A DNA stretch of 64,000 nucleotides from Brachypterus glaber (lineage: Eukaryota; Arthropoda; Insecta; Coleoptera; Kateretidae). The notes beneath the pieces are model-generated. The model saw only the letters and a program-made list of their open reading frames with translations. It did not search any database and had not been told where the DNA came from. Each line of letters opens with the position of its first letter. Position 1 is the stretch's first letter. Of the stretch, positions 21,015 through 31,687 are shown in pieces. The position numbers and the translations under genes were made by a program. The stretch spans positions 47,394,626 to 47,458,625 of the forward strand of contig OY294044.1 in NCBI GenBank assembly GCA_958510825.1, in the 5' to 3' direction.

Positions 21015-23141
21015 TGTACCGTAATTAATACGTTCACTGCCAACGGCTAGTTTTGACAGCGGAGCAATGGGTATGGGCAAGGGAAAAATAGAAAGAATTG
21101 ATTAATGTTGTTAGGGGCGCCAGTTACTTTAGCTTTTACTCCTTTAGGTAAGTAACAACCTAGTGTAAATACTTAAGCTTTTCAGTTTGAGAAAATATAA
21201 CCCTTAAATAAAATAAGATAATTCATTTGAGAAATTTATTATAAATAAACTTAATGAAAGCACATCAAGTAATGTATTAATATATCTAAAAAAATATGTG
21301 TAATTATATTAAGATATAATTAAAGAAATCTTAATAAAAATTACTAAATTCTGAAATCATTCGACTTAAAATGTATAAAGAAAACATGAAGTTCAGCAAG
21401 CACCAAGAAATGTATGTAAACAGCAATCATTTCTTGCAGTGTATAAAAGTCATGCTTAAATTAGAAATCATTTAATCAAAAGTATGATATTTAATAATTA
21501 ATAAATGAGATTAAATGTTTAAAAAAAATAAGTACCTAAAAATGAACAAAAGCCAGAAGGGCATATAGTATTAATCAATACTATATCAGATCTGATAAAG
21601 TTTACAGTTATAAGAATATTGAAATAAAAGAATTTAAAAATATGAAATATTGCTTTCAAAAGTTTTCAGAATGAGTACTTAGCTGGTTTCTGCAAAATCC
21701 ATGAGGTATGAATTCCATCGTCTCCATCTGTACAAGTCTCCCCTATGCTGATGTATTCATTTCTCAAATGAAAGAAAAAAAAAATATAGGCTGTCCCATC
21801 TACTTTGGAAAAATTATCTTCCAGGATAAAATGTACGATTGAAAATGTTGTCCGGGATTAAATATGCTTTTGAAAATTATGTCCAATATAAAATTGTCTG
21901 CTAGACGGTCATATAGAATTTATCTATGCCGAAAAATACAGAACCATGTTCCAACAGAACATCACTCCATGCGGAGAACTTGTATATCAAATATACCAAA
22001 ATAAACTTCAACTTAAATTAATATAATTCCATATTAATGGTATAGAAATGGTGAGTAATTAATGGTAATTAATTAATGGTCTAGTAATGTAGTAATAATG
22101 GTGCTTAATGGTGATTAATTAATGGTGCTAAAACAATAATTATATCTTAGAAATATTCTAAGAAACAGAAAAACTTAACTTACATGTCATACTAAGTCTT
22201 CGATGTCCATCGAAAACGTTATAAATGCGTAATTGTAGAAAATAACCGTTACAATATCTTCCGCATTGTTTAAATATTCATTTTTACTAACTTTAAATAA
22301 AAATACATGAAGGATTACTTCGATGATTACAGAAAATAAACACTCGTCAAAATGACACCACCATTGTATTCGAGTTGCATCAAGAAAGAGCGAAAATCGA
22401 CCTTATCAACCGGTATGAACCCTTCAGGTAAATAAAATCCTATTTCTGAACTATTAGCGACATCTATGTAAGTCATTATCAACTACAGTTTTACCGTATA
22501 GGATTCCTAATAAAGGTAACGAAAACTACATCAAAGATAATAACCAAAAAGAATATTTCCTAATAAATCCGTATTAGTGATATCTAACCTCAAAATATTA
22601 CTCTAAGAAACAAATATAAACAATACTTATTGTTTATCAGCAAAACTAATAAAAATACGAACAGAATACTAAGTGTCCTGTGAACTAAGTATAAACAAAA
22701 TACTGAATCTAAGTGAGCAGTTCCAGCAAACTATTTTCAACAAATTCTAGATTATCCCGAAGGAATAATCATACGAAACTTTCCAGGAGAAACAAGCTAC
22801 AGATGAAAGCCAGTGAAATCCAACCCTCAATAGACTCTGAAACATATAAAAACCAGGTAAGTCCATAGACAAATGCACTATAGAGAAATAAGTCATATGA
22901 TTCTTTATTATTAAAAATCATATTCTAATTATGTTTTCTTTATGTTATTTTCAGGTAGAACTATGGAATAGAGACTCATATGGTTAGAATTCAGTTCCTG
23001 CTACAAAATAGTCCCAGATACAAAATAGTTCTGTACGTACGTAACTATTTATATACAAAATAAACATAAATGATAACGTAAGTAAACGAATAGTTTAATT
23101 AACCCTTGCTATATTACAAAGTGACGATTTATGTCGTTACA
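21015..23141 (-). repeat. 5' LTR (2127 bp) of the Ty3/Gypsy element
   Basis: Partner of 12973-15096. Differences seen: GTTCACTGCC versus GTTTACTGCC, one extra A in CTTAAAATGT, one extra A in a poly-A run, CGAAAACG versus CGAAACG, and TTTTTACT versus TTTTCACT. As the 5' LTR it should hold the promoter; I cannot place the start site. Confidence 0.95.
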
Positions 23142-23180
23142 GTCCTTAGTGTTATTTATGACCAGAATGTTAAAGATGTC

Positions 23181-25425
23181 CCATTATATGATATGCGCAT
23201 AAAATCAACCCTGTGCGTAACTTTTTATATAACAAAATGTTGCAAAATCGAGAAAAAATTCATGTTTTTTCTCCTTTTCATGCATATATCTCTGGAACTG
23301 TTCATTTCAGACAAATATTTAAAGGGAAAAAAAGTTTTGCAATTGAATTTTATACATAAAGAAATTAGTTGCAAATAGAAAAAATAATTATTATTATTGA
23401 AAAAATAGTAAAAATCACAAAAAAGGGTTAGAAAAATCGAGTTATTTTGGGATTTTTTTTTCGGATACTTAAAGTATACGTAGGACCTTCAAAATTAGCA
23501 CAAGAAAACTTCATGGTGTGCTAAATCATCACACCAAATTTCATCAAAATCGGTCTGATTTTTTGAACAATAATTTTGCACCGAATTAAAAAAAAAAAAT
23601 GCAAATTTTCAAAATCATACAATATTGAATATAAAGCCCTTAGATACTTGAAAATTTAAACACATATAGAAGAGAGATTAAACTTTCAAATGATGTTTGA
23701 AAAATTAAAAACCGTTAATTAGGAGAGCCTAAGCAGCTGAGTAAACATTTGCCGAATATTTGCGCTTATAAACAATTAAAATAACTTTATGAATTTAAGA
23801 TGAATTTGTTTTTTTTTTAATATATATTGAAAGTACTTAAAAAGACGCTTGCTTTAAAAAAAATTATGATGATTCGTTCATTAGTTTCGAAGTTAATTAT
23901 TATTGTATGTTATTAATTAAGCACTTATATAAAAGATATTTTAAAATTGCTCAAAAAATGTTATAAACAATTTTTTCCTAAAATACATTGTATTCGAGAT
24001 ATTAGCGTTTAAATCAGTAAAATGTTTTTGTAATTCTAAAATGATTTAAAAAAAAATGTATTTCAAATAAAAGCCTTTTTTCTATTTTGCGACTCTTATA
24101 ATCTCATAATCACACGCATTTTGCGTGTTCTTATAGGCCCATAAGAGGTCTCTACTTTTTTTTCTGTTGGGTTGGCAACAAACAAAAGCCTACCTCTTGA
24201 CGTTTTGCGTGCAAATGTCAATGTCGATTTAAAAAATTTAATTTTTTACAAAATTTTGTTTTTGGGTTATTTTTTACCGTGTTAAAATAGTTGACTGGTT
24301 AATTGCAGTGAAAAAAAGAAGAGATGACTGTAAAATATATCAAAATATCATTTGTTCTTAGAATTTTAAAAATAGTGTAAACTGTAATGCCAACCCAAAA
24401 CAATAATCCCTAAATCAGTCATCAATTTAAATGTAAGTTTTTTAAATTTTAGAGCAAAATAGAAAAAATTGTACAAAGCACTCGTTTTATAACACGTTTT
24501 TAGAGCACTAGTACTTTAGAAACTTTAGAAAACTCGCCGCAAGCGGCTCGTTTTCTAAACTTGTACTCGTGCGCTAAAAACGTATGTTATGAAACTAGTA
24601 CTTTAATATACTATTTTAAGCCCTATAAAAATGCTATATACAGTTTTTTTAACGCAGGTGTCCATCTCTCGCTAGGTTTCAGTTTCAGTGCAAATGGCGG
24701 TTAAATTTGAACGATCATAACTTCGAAACTAATGAACGAATCACCATATTTTTTTTTAGGAAAGCGTCTTTACGAGTACTTTCAATATATATTAAAAAAA
24801 GAACAAATTCATTGAAAATTCAAAAAGTTATTCTAATTGTTTATAAGCGCAAAAATTCGATAAATGTTTAAACAAGTGCCTAGGCTCTCCTAATTAACGG
24901 GTTTTAATTTTTCAAAAATCATTTGAAAGTTTGAACTCTCTTCTATATGTGTTTAAATTTTCAAGTGTCTAAGGGCTTTATGTTCAATTTTGTATGATTT
25001 TGAAAATTTGATTTTTTTTTAATGGATTGCAAAATTATTGTGCAAAAACTATCAGACCGATTTGATGAAATTTGGTGTGATGATTTAGCACACCATAAAG
25101 TTTTCTTGTGCCAATTTTGAAGGTCCTACGTATACATTAATTATCCGAAAAAAAATCCCAAAAAAACTCAATTTTTCTAACCCTTTTTTGTGATTTTTAC
25201 TATTTTTTCAATTATAATAATTATTTTTTCGATTTGAAACCAAATTCATTATATATAAAATTCAATTGCAAAACTTTTTTTCCTTTTCAATATTTGTCTG
25301 AAATGAACAGTTCCAGAGATATATGCACGAAAAGAAGAAAAAACATGAAATTTTTCTCGATTTTGTAACATTTTGTTATATAAAAATTTACGCACAGGTA
25401 GATTTTATGCGCATAGTGAAATTAT
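23181..25425. mobile_element. 2.2-kb foldback element with about 0.7-kb arms
   Basis: The arm 23181-23892 is repeated in reverse complement at 24721-25425. Example: AGGACCTTCAAAATTAGCAC at left against GTGCCAATTTTGAAGGTCCT at right; GATTCGTTCATTAGTTTCGA against TCGAAACTAATGAACGAATC. The arms are diverged by perhaps 10-15%, so this is an old element. The unpaired centre (23893-24720) contains a smaller palindrome at 24476-24610. The ORFs at 23106-23378 and 25323-25529 fall on the arms and are spurious. Confidence 0.9.
24476..24610. repeat. Palindrome with CpG-rich tip
   Basis: AT-rich stems (ATAACACGTTTTTAGAGCAC with GTGCGCTAAAAACGTATGTT) lead to a GC-rich tip AAAACTCGCCGCAAGCGGCT-CGTTTT. It is one of about seven short palindromes in the window built on this plan. 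Confidence 0.75.
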
Positions 25426-25513
25426 CATTTTTAGTGATAGTCTGGACCCATTCATCCAAAAATATCGAATGGTATACGATTCACCCATCTCAAAACAGAT
25501 ACCGCCTGGTCTA

Positions 25514-26217
25514 TACAGGGTGTATTTGAAATAGGGTAGGAAATTTTAACAGGTGATTCTACATGATAAAATATGACAAAAAGTTTCTATAAACATATGT
25601 CTAAAAATGCGTCATAAGGGAGCTACGCCCCTTTGAAGTTGGCTAAAAACATCGGTTTTTATTTAATAACTCAGGAACCCTTTGAGATATGTTAACGAGG
25701 TTTTGTACGTGAATTAATCCCAATAAGGCCCATCTTTGTCATTTTCACGTACTTATTTAAACCAGGGGTGTGCGAAACGGGGGGGCCTTATCAGTTTTTT
25801 GTCCCAAACTTTTTTCTGTGTAACTTTTTTGCAATTTTATTTTTGAAATATGATTCCTTAGGTCAAAATACATAAAAAAGGTGCTCTTGTGGTAATACTG
25901 TAGGATTAACCGTTTTCAAAAAAGTTACACAGAAAATTATGGGACAAAAAACTGATAAGCCCCCCCCCCCGTTTCGCACACCCCTGGTTGAAATAAGTAC
26001 ATGAAAATAACACATGAAAACGGGCCTTGGTAGGATTAGTTGAAGTGCAAAACCTCAATAAAAACCGATTTTTTTAGCCACTTTCAAAGGAGCGTAGCTC
26101 CCTTATGACGCATTTTTAGACATATGTTTATAGGAACTTTTTGTCATATTTTATGATGTAGAATCATCTGTTAAAATTTCCGACGCTATTTCAAATACAC
26201 CTTGTATACATATACCT
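25514..26217. mobile_element. 704-bp foldback, ACAGGGTGTATTTGAAATAG ends
   Basis: The ends are complementary (CTATTTCAAATACACCTTGT at right). Pairing extends for most of the length, including TAAGGGAGCTACGCCCCTTT/AAGGAGCGTAGCTCCCTTA and GGGGTGTGCGAAACGGGGGG/CCCCGTTTCGCACACCCC. A longer relative with the same ends is at 57114-59916. Confidence 0.9.
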
Positions 26218-26640
26218 TATGTTTGGCTCTAATTAGCAAAATCCACTCTCGTATATAAATGAGTTCTTGTCAATCGTGCACCATCGAGGGGGCGAGAATT
26301 ATAGCGCAAAATAAATATCGGTTCCCGATGAGAAAGCACCGTATTTCTCTTTCCGTTTTTGAAGTTGTTTCGCAATTTCTCTTGGACCGAACGACTTTAA
26401 CTGTTCCCGGATAAAACACTCTAAAAAATACTATAAAAAAACATAAAAAATATTTTACAGTAAAAAAAAATGTTATACAACTAGGGCATGCAGTTCCGGG
26501 ATCCAGGGACCGGGACTTCCCAAGAATGAAGCCAATTTTTTGGTACTCGTCCCGAAGTCGCGAAATTTTACTACTCGGGTGACTATTATTACATACATAA
26601 TTTTAGTAAGGACATAAATTTTTAATTAACAAAATTATAA
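26218..26640. other. Intergenic, nothing recognised
   Basis: Mixed-composition DNA with no convincing ORF, repeat ends or RNA gene. CCGGGATCCAGGGACCGGGA near 26500 is GC-rich but isolated. Confidence 0.5.
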
Positions 26641-26644
26641 AAAT

Positions 26645-26793
26645 ATTAATTTATTATTCCATCAATCTATTTTCTAATCATCGTACAGAGTGATATTGGT
26701 AGACTGACAGTTTCGGGCTGCTGGTCCTCTTCAGTACCAAGAGTAAAGTCTCTGTACGATGATTAGAAAATAGATTGATGGAATAATAAATAC
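26645..26793 (-). mobile_element. Foldback with hammerhead-like centre
   Basis: Perfect 38-bp arms (CCATCAATCTATTTTCTAAT ... and complement) surround a short centre. On the minus strand the centre reads CTGAAGA (26734-26728), a weak stem, GAAAC (from 26714), then TGTC. This is the order CUGANGA / stem II / GAAA / NUH of a hammerhead ribozyme. TTGGTA before and TACCAA after could form stem I with a bulge. It resembles the 3' ends of Penelope-like elements. Ribozyme activity is inferred. Confidence 0.6.
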
Positions 26794-26889
26794 ATAATTT
26801 TGTTAACATTGTTGTACAGTTAACATAAAAAATTATTATTATTACTTTTGTAGAAATAGTAATTATATACCAAGATAGAGAAGACATTT

Positions 26890-26957
26890 TTTATAGCTGA
26901 GCGTATAAAATCCCGAGCTGTGTAGCAGCGAGGGATTTAAGAGTGCGAGGCTATAAT
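26890..26957. repeat. Short palindrome with CpG-rich tip
   Basis: TTATAGCTGAGCGTATAAAA at left and the related AAGAGTGCGAGGCTATAA at right enclose TCCCGAGCTGTGTAGCAGCG-AGGGA. Confidence 0.5.
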
Positions 26958-27512
26958 AGTATTCTCTACCGTAGTTTATATATTAGTTTATTCACTACTA
27001 GCACTATTTAACTATTTTTATTCAAATAATAAAATAAATTATTAACAGAAACGCAATTTCCTGAATATTTCATACAAATCAAGTAGCCTTGATCAATGAC
27101 ATTTGCTCCAATAAATACTTTGAACTGACGTTTAAAAATTTAGTTTTTTTTTATTTTTTTCATAATATTTAGCTAATTATTGATTGTATTAATTGGTAAT
27201 AATTATAATTAATTATATTTAATAAATAAAAAGTTATTTAAAGCTATTTTCTTGGGTGTAATAAGTGAAAGTTGCACAAAAAACTGAAACATCTAAAGTG
27301 ACAAAAATAAATTGTTTACAAAATTTACTCCTACTGGGAGAGAAAAAATTATTATTGCTATAGGTGAAGAAAATTGATTTCACAGTCTGAAAACATGATA
27401 AATAATGGTATGTTCTAAAGCTAGTAGTGAAAACAATTTAATTAATATCTATAGAAGTATATATTTTCTCTATAAAAACATCGTGTTTTTCTAAAATTAT
27501 TATATAGTTATT

Positions 27513-27615
27513 TATGCACCAAGGTAGATGTTTATGCCCCGAGGGCGACGAGCTTACAAACCCTCGGGCCAGAGGCCCTCATGGCATAAACATCTATTAA
27601 TACGCTCGGTGCATA
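27513..27615. repeat. Palindrome with CpG-rich tip
   Basis: Stems GTAGATGTTTATGCC / GGCATAAACATCTA and outer TATGCACC/GGTGCATA surround CCGAGGGCGACGAGC and CCCTCGGGCCAGAGG. Confidence 0.75.
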
Positions 27616-27660
27616 CAAAGTTTTATGTCATCGTAGTTCATTATTGTATTTTTTCCACCA

Positions 27661-28078
27661 CCAGCCTAAAACCATATCTTTATTACTGTTCTTTTTATTG
27701 GTAGAAATATTATTTCTCTACCTATGACGTCAGAGGTTCTAAAAATAATGAAATTGCACCATGGGTAATAATGAATTTTTATTCAGCTGTTTTGGCATCT
27801 GACGTTTCACTTAATTAATTAATCACATTGCTATTTACAAATGTCTTAAGACACTAAATTTATTTTTTCACTACCAGCCTAAAACCACATCTTTATTACT
27901 GTTCTTTTCATTGGTAGAAATATTATTTCTCTACCTATGACGTCAGAGGTTCTAAAAATAATGAAATTGCACCATGGTTAATAATGAATTTTTATTCAGC
28001 TGTTTTGGCATCTGACGTTTCACTTAATTATTAAATCACATTGCTATTTACAAGTGTCTTTAGGCACCAAATTTTCTT
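27661..28078 (+). repeat. Two direct 213-bp repeats
   Basis: CCAGCCTAAAACCA begins at 27661 and again at 27874. Both units run through TCTCTACCTATGACGTCAGA, ATTGCACCATGG and CAGCTGTTTTGGCATCTGAC. A third copy lies inverted at about 55145-55355. Confidence 0.9.
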
Positions 28079-28562
28079 TATTGCATGATAAGTTAAAAAA
28101 TATTAACTGAATTAGTGCCTATAAAACATGCTTTACAAAAAACACTTCGAAAAGTGAAAATCATTGGTCCATCATATTCAACCATATATTATACAACCCA
28201 TATATTACCGTAAGAATCATAGATTACTAGAGGTACAACCCCCATATATTGATTTTTGAGGCAATAGATTCTCCCTCACAGTTTTCTCCTGTCCCATTAT
28301 TTCTGGGGGAGTACCAGAATCATCACTTTACATTTCACTTTCTATTTTTATATATTTTCTTACACTTAACACGGAAACATTTTCTAACTTAATAATTTTA
28401 GCAGATCACAAGAAAATTTCTGCCAGAAATGTCAGTTTATTCATTTGTTTTTTTAATGGCCGCGAACGGCCAGCGTAATATTTTAAATTTATAAGCTTTT
28501 TCATTAAATATTAGTAAAATAAATAAATAAATAGCTAATTAAATGTACTGGTAGTGAAAAAA

Positions 28563-28700
28563 ATACTATATGTTCCACGTGAGTGAAGATTTAACATTTT
28601 AGACCGCGTCTTGCGGGCTTCGCGCTAGCGCGCTCATCCCGCAATTTGACGCAGGTCAAAAATGTTAAACTTCTCTCACTTGGTAAATAATATACTATTA
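28563..28700. repeat. Palindrome with CpG-rich tip
   Basis: AGATTTAACATTTTAGACCG at left pairs with the right part GGTCAAAAATGTTAAACTTC. The tip is GGCTTCGCGCTAGCGCGCTC. The same element is present inverted at 54664-54806, where the tip has an added ATGATG repeat. Confidence 0.85.
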
Positions 28701-29042
28701 ATAGCTTAGTTACCAACTACATAATAGTGCCCGTGCAGGCATAAAGTGCATTTTATATCCCGCGCGGTCATAAAGACACAAAAAATAGTTTTTTTTCACT
28801 ACTAGCTTTAGAAAATATTTATCATGATTTCAGACCGTGAAATCAAATTTCTTCACCACTAGCAATAATAATTTTTTCTCTCCTAGTAGGAGTAAACTTT
28901 ATAAAGAATTGATTTCTGACACTTTAGATGTTTCAGTTCTTTGTGCAATTTTGACTAATTAAACCCAAGAAAATAGCTTTAAATAACTTTTTATTTAAAG
29001 AACTTTCACTTTCGGGTTTAGACCGTGTTAATGGATTTTCAC

Positions 29043-29080
29043 TTTCCGACGTTTCGTCTCTTACTACTAGAGACATCTTC
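29043..29080 (-). ncRNA. Candidate hammerhead motif, inverted copy
   Basis: Minus-strand counterpart of 30161-30198 (plus strand GACGTTTCGTCTCTTACTAC ... CATCTTCAGGGA). Same core and stem II. Confidence 0.5.
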
Positions 29081-29125
29081 AGGGATTAATCTGAAACTAA
29101 GTTTCGAATCAACTTGTGTCACTAT

Positions 29126-29761
29126 TTATGACGAGTTGTGGTTATTCACCCGTGACGAGGTTTTTCCTATCAAAGACTTCCATATTGCAGGTAAGTGGTA
29201 ACCAGTGTCCCGATTGATATTGTTAGGATGCTTGATGATTTCTATCGATTCCCGTATCTTCCTTGGCATTTTTCTGTTTTCTGTTAATATTTGTTTTGTT
29301 TCAGACAAATTGATTTTATGACCTGTTTCATGTACATGTTCGGCTACTGCCGATAAGGAAATTTGTTTCTTTCTTATATTGCGCTCATGCTCTTGAAGTC
29401 TTGTAGAAATTTTTCTCTTAGTTTCACCTATGTAAACCGTACCACAGGAGCAGGGTATTTTATATACGCCTTCTGAACTCAGGGGTATTTTGTCTTTTGT
29501 TGAAGTCAAACATTGACCTAATTTTTGGTTGGACCGAAATATAGGCTTAATATTTGACTTCTTCAAAAGTTTACCTATTTTATCCGTGATACCGCTTACA
29601 TAGGGAAGTATAACTTGTGTCTGTCTGTCATTGTCACTATTGTCCTGTTGTTTGGGTCTGGGATTTCTGTATTTGTATATGGTCTTATTAATGTCTTTTT
29701 TGGTATAACCGTTCATGGCCAAGGCTTTGGTTAGTTTAAGGAGTTCTTCAACAAAAGACAA
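29126..29761 (-). pseudogene. Penelope-like polyprotein C-terminus with GIY-YIG endonuclease
   Basis: A 211-residue frame, ending at SSRVNNHNSS. Residues about 80-110 form the linker found between the Penelope reverse transcriptase and its endonuclease (KKSNIKPIFRSNQKLGQCL). The GIY-YIG motifs follow as GVYKIPCSCGTVYIGETKRK, then RLQEHERNIR and AVAEHVHETGHKIN. The endonuclease nicks target DNA to prime reverse transcription. The reverse transcriptase is missing: the frame starts within 10 bases of the junction with the inverted copy, so this is a 5'-truncated remnant whose endonuclease part looks intact. Confidence 0.88.
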
Positions 29762-29765
29762 AATA

Positions 29766-30117
29766 CCCCTGAGTTCAGAAGGCGTATATAAAATACCCTG
29801 CTCCTGTTTACATAGGTGAAACTAAGAGAAAAATTTCTACAAGACTTCAAGAGCATGAGCGCAATATAAGAAAGAAACAAATTTCCTTATCGGCAGTAGC
29901 CGAACATGTACATGAAACAGGTCATAAAATCAATTTGTCTGAAACAAAACAAATATTAACAGAAAACAGAAAAATGCCAAGGAAGATACGGGAATCGATA
30001 GAAATCATCAAGCATCCTAACAATATCAATCGGGACACTGGTTACAACTTACCTGCAATATGGAAGTCTTTGATAGGAAAAACCTCGTCACGGGTGAATA
30101 ACCACAACTCGTCATAA
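29766..30117 (+). pseudogene. Second, inverted Penelope endonuclease fragment
   Basis: Repeats the last part of the minus-strand gene in the opposite direction, starting at CCCCTGAGTTCAGAAGGCGT. Between TGCTCCTG and TTTACATAGG a few bases of the sister copy are missing, so the GIY and YIG halves lie in different frames. The frame from about 29935 onward (MSETKQILTENRKMPRKIRE, with CTG read as first residue in some predictions) is otherwise nearly identical to the other copy. Confidence 0.85.
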
Positions 30118-30160
30118 ATAGTGACACAAGTTGATTCGAAACTTAGTTCCAGATTAATCC

Positions 30161-30198
30161 CTGAAGATGTCTCTAGTAGTAAGAGACGAAACGTCGGA
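30161..30198 (+). ncRNA. Candidate hammerhead ribozyme motif of the Penelope element
   Basis: Reads TCC-CTGAAGA-T-GTCTC-loop-GAGAC-GAAA-C-GTC-GGA. CTGAAGA fits the core CUGANGA, GTCTC/GAGAC forms a perfect stem II (loop TAGTAGTAA), GAAA is the second core strand, GTC the cleavage triplet, and TCC/GGA begins stem I. One T between core and stem II is extra. Stem III is minimal, as described for Penelope hammerheads, which are thought to act as dimers. The mirror copy is on the minus strand at about 29080-29043. Activity is inferred. Confidence 0.55.
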
Positions 30199-30599
30199 AA
30201 GTGAAAATCCATTAACACGGTCTAAACCCGAAAGTGAAAGTTCTTTATATCTTAATGGCCGTGAAAGCTTAAAATCTAAAAACTTTTTATTTATTAAATA
30301 TAATTAATTATAATTATTACAATCAATATTTAGCTAAATATTATGAAAAAAAAAACTAAATTTTTAAACTTCAGTTCAAAGTATTTATTTGAGCAAATGT
30401 CATTGATTGATTTTTATGAAAATTTCAAGAAATACAATTTCTATTAATAATATATATCATTACTTGAATAAAAATAGTTAATTAGTGCTAGTAGTAAAAA
30501 ATAATAATATATAAACCCACAAAGAGGGTTAAACTACCCCCAAGCACCAAAAAAAGTAGTAAATCATAAAATATCTCAAGAAAAATCGAGTTAAAGGGA

Positions 30600-31070
30600 T
30601 CAAGTCAGTTTATGCTTAATAAAATATGAGGAAGTTTGGTAACCTCTTTTTTTGTGGTCACTCTTTAAATGTTCACATTCATTTTGTTCCTCATTTTTGA
30701 GTTGACTCTTATTTTCACTCTCATTTTCATTATTATTCACTGCTTTCGCGATTAAGAGCTCACTTCTACCACTTCTGTATTCTTCTGAATTCACTGAATT
30801 CACTAAGGCAACTTTTACTGTTGTTTTGTACTTTTTTACTTAAAGAAGCTAAATAATTATAATCTGTCTGTCTTTTTTTTCCGATTTTTTCAGATTCATT
30901 CTCAGCGAACCAAAATTAGTTAAAAAATAGTTAAAAAACATATGACTCCAATCAGGGCAAGAAACCTTGTAATCATACTGTCGTTTTTTTCGCCGATTTT
31001 TTTGTCTTTTTGAAAGACCTGAGAAAAATTTATAACATGTAGATTGGCGACGCCGCTTTTGTACATTCAT
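30600..31070 (-). pseudogene. Possible N-terminal fragment of a transposase-like protein
   Basis: Two short minus-strand frames. The first (31070-30849) starts MNVQKRRRQSTCYKFFSGLS and continues KRQKNRRKKRQYDYK, a very basic, possibly nuclear or DNA-binding start. The second (30803-30600) is acidic/Asn-rich (NNNENESENKSQLKNEEQNE). A basic head followed by an acidic low-complexity stretch is seen at the start of some insect transposon-encoded proteins, but I recognise no defined domain. The frames are not joined by clear splice sites. Confidence 0.25.
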
Positions 31071-31079
31071 TCTGAAAAC

Positions 31080-31685
31080 TTTAAAATATACTATTACTTT
31101 TCCTTTTTTAATTCATGAATTAAACAGAGAAAGAAATACATACTGACAAAACTTTGGCTAAAGTTCTAATTTGGCTAAAGTTATAATTTCAATGTACATT
31201 TATTGGAAATTGTAAATAAACAATGCCTTCTTTAAACGATGACATTTTGCCATTTTTTATGAAATATTAAAACAGCGTTTTCTACTGCGGTCTTTTAACA
31301 CGGAACCGTCAAGATTTTCCATCCTTGTTTTTCGCTCTTTCGTAATCCGGGATAAATAAGGAATGACTTCTGGAAAAGGGTAGCTTTACAAGGGCGCCAA
31401 ACCCCCATCAATAATAATGACTGAAAGTTCCCTCTAAATACACACTCCACTTAACTCCACCAAGCAAAATATTAATGCAACTAAATTGAAAATCAATATG
31501 CCAGGAGGTATGTGCTAAGCTGGAAAGTATTTTCGGGGATTTTTTTTAATAGGAATATTTGTTCTTCAATTTACCGTAATTATTTTCAACTGTGGCTAAA
31601 AATACACAGAGAAAAATTTAATTTAGTTATTTGGCAAGGGGCTGTTCGACAATGCATTGTCGTTAGTCATGGTTAACGGTACATT
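31080..31685. other. Intergenic, nothing recognised
   Basis: AT-rich DNA without credible ORF or repeat ends. Confidence 0.5.
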
Positions 31686-31687
31686 TA

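Larger units (their letters stand above)
12969..23145 (-). mobile_element. Ty3/Gypsy LTR retrotransposon, nearly complete
   Basis: About 10.2 kb. Two LTRs (12973-15096 and 21015-23141) begin TGTACCGTAATTAATACG and end GTCGTTACA on the plus strand, flanked by GTCC at 12969-12972 and 23142-23145 (4-bp target-site duplication). Transcription direction is minus, so the right LTR is the 5' LTR. A primer binding site, gag, a frameshift site, protease, reverse transcriptase, RNase H, integrase and a polypurine tract follow in Ty3/Gypsy order. The LTR pair shows only about five differences by eye, so insertion is recent, yet pol is frameshifted at about 17608. I see no env frame. Confidence 0.95.
28998..30280. 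mobile_element. Penelope-like element: two truncated copies head to head
   Basis: The minus-strand copy (29761 down to 28998) and the plus-strand copy (29762 to 30280) share the same 3' part. Both end in the endonuclease C-terminus and a hammerhead-like motif. The pair is flanked by AACTTTTTATTTA at 28985-28997 and 30281-30293 (13-bp target duplication), so it went in as one unit. Head-to-head partial copies are known for Penelope-like elements. Confidence 0.85.
26973..30516. mobile_element. Composite 3.5-kb foldback with TTCACTACTAGC ends
   Basis: The left arm (26973-27440) and the right arm (28790-30516) are reverse complements. Examples: AGTTTATTCACTACTAGCAC against GTGCTAGTAGTAAAAAAT; GAAACATCTAAAGTG against CACTTTAGATGTTTC. 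The right arm is split by a Penelope insertion (28998-30280). The centre (27441-28790) holds two direct 213-bp repeats and two CpG-tipped palindromes. TTCACYACYAGC or its complement recurs about ten times at the borders of these modules. There is no transposase gene. Confidence 0.8.

Noticed and set aside
23106..25529. Short ORFs on the large foldback
   Set aside because: They occur on both arms in mirrored form and contain no domain; codon content follows the A/T tracts.
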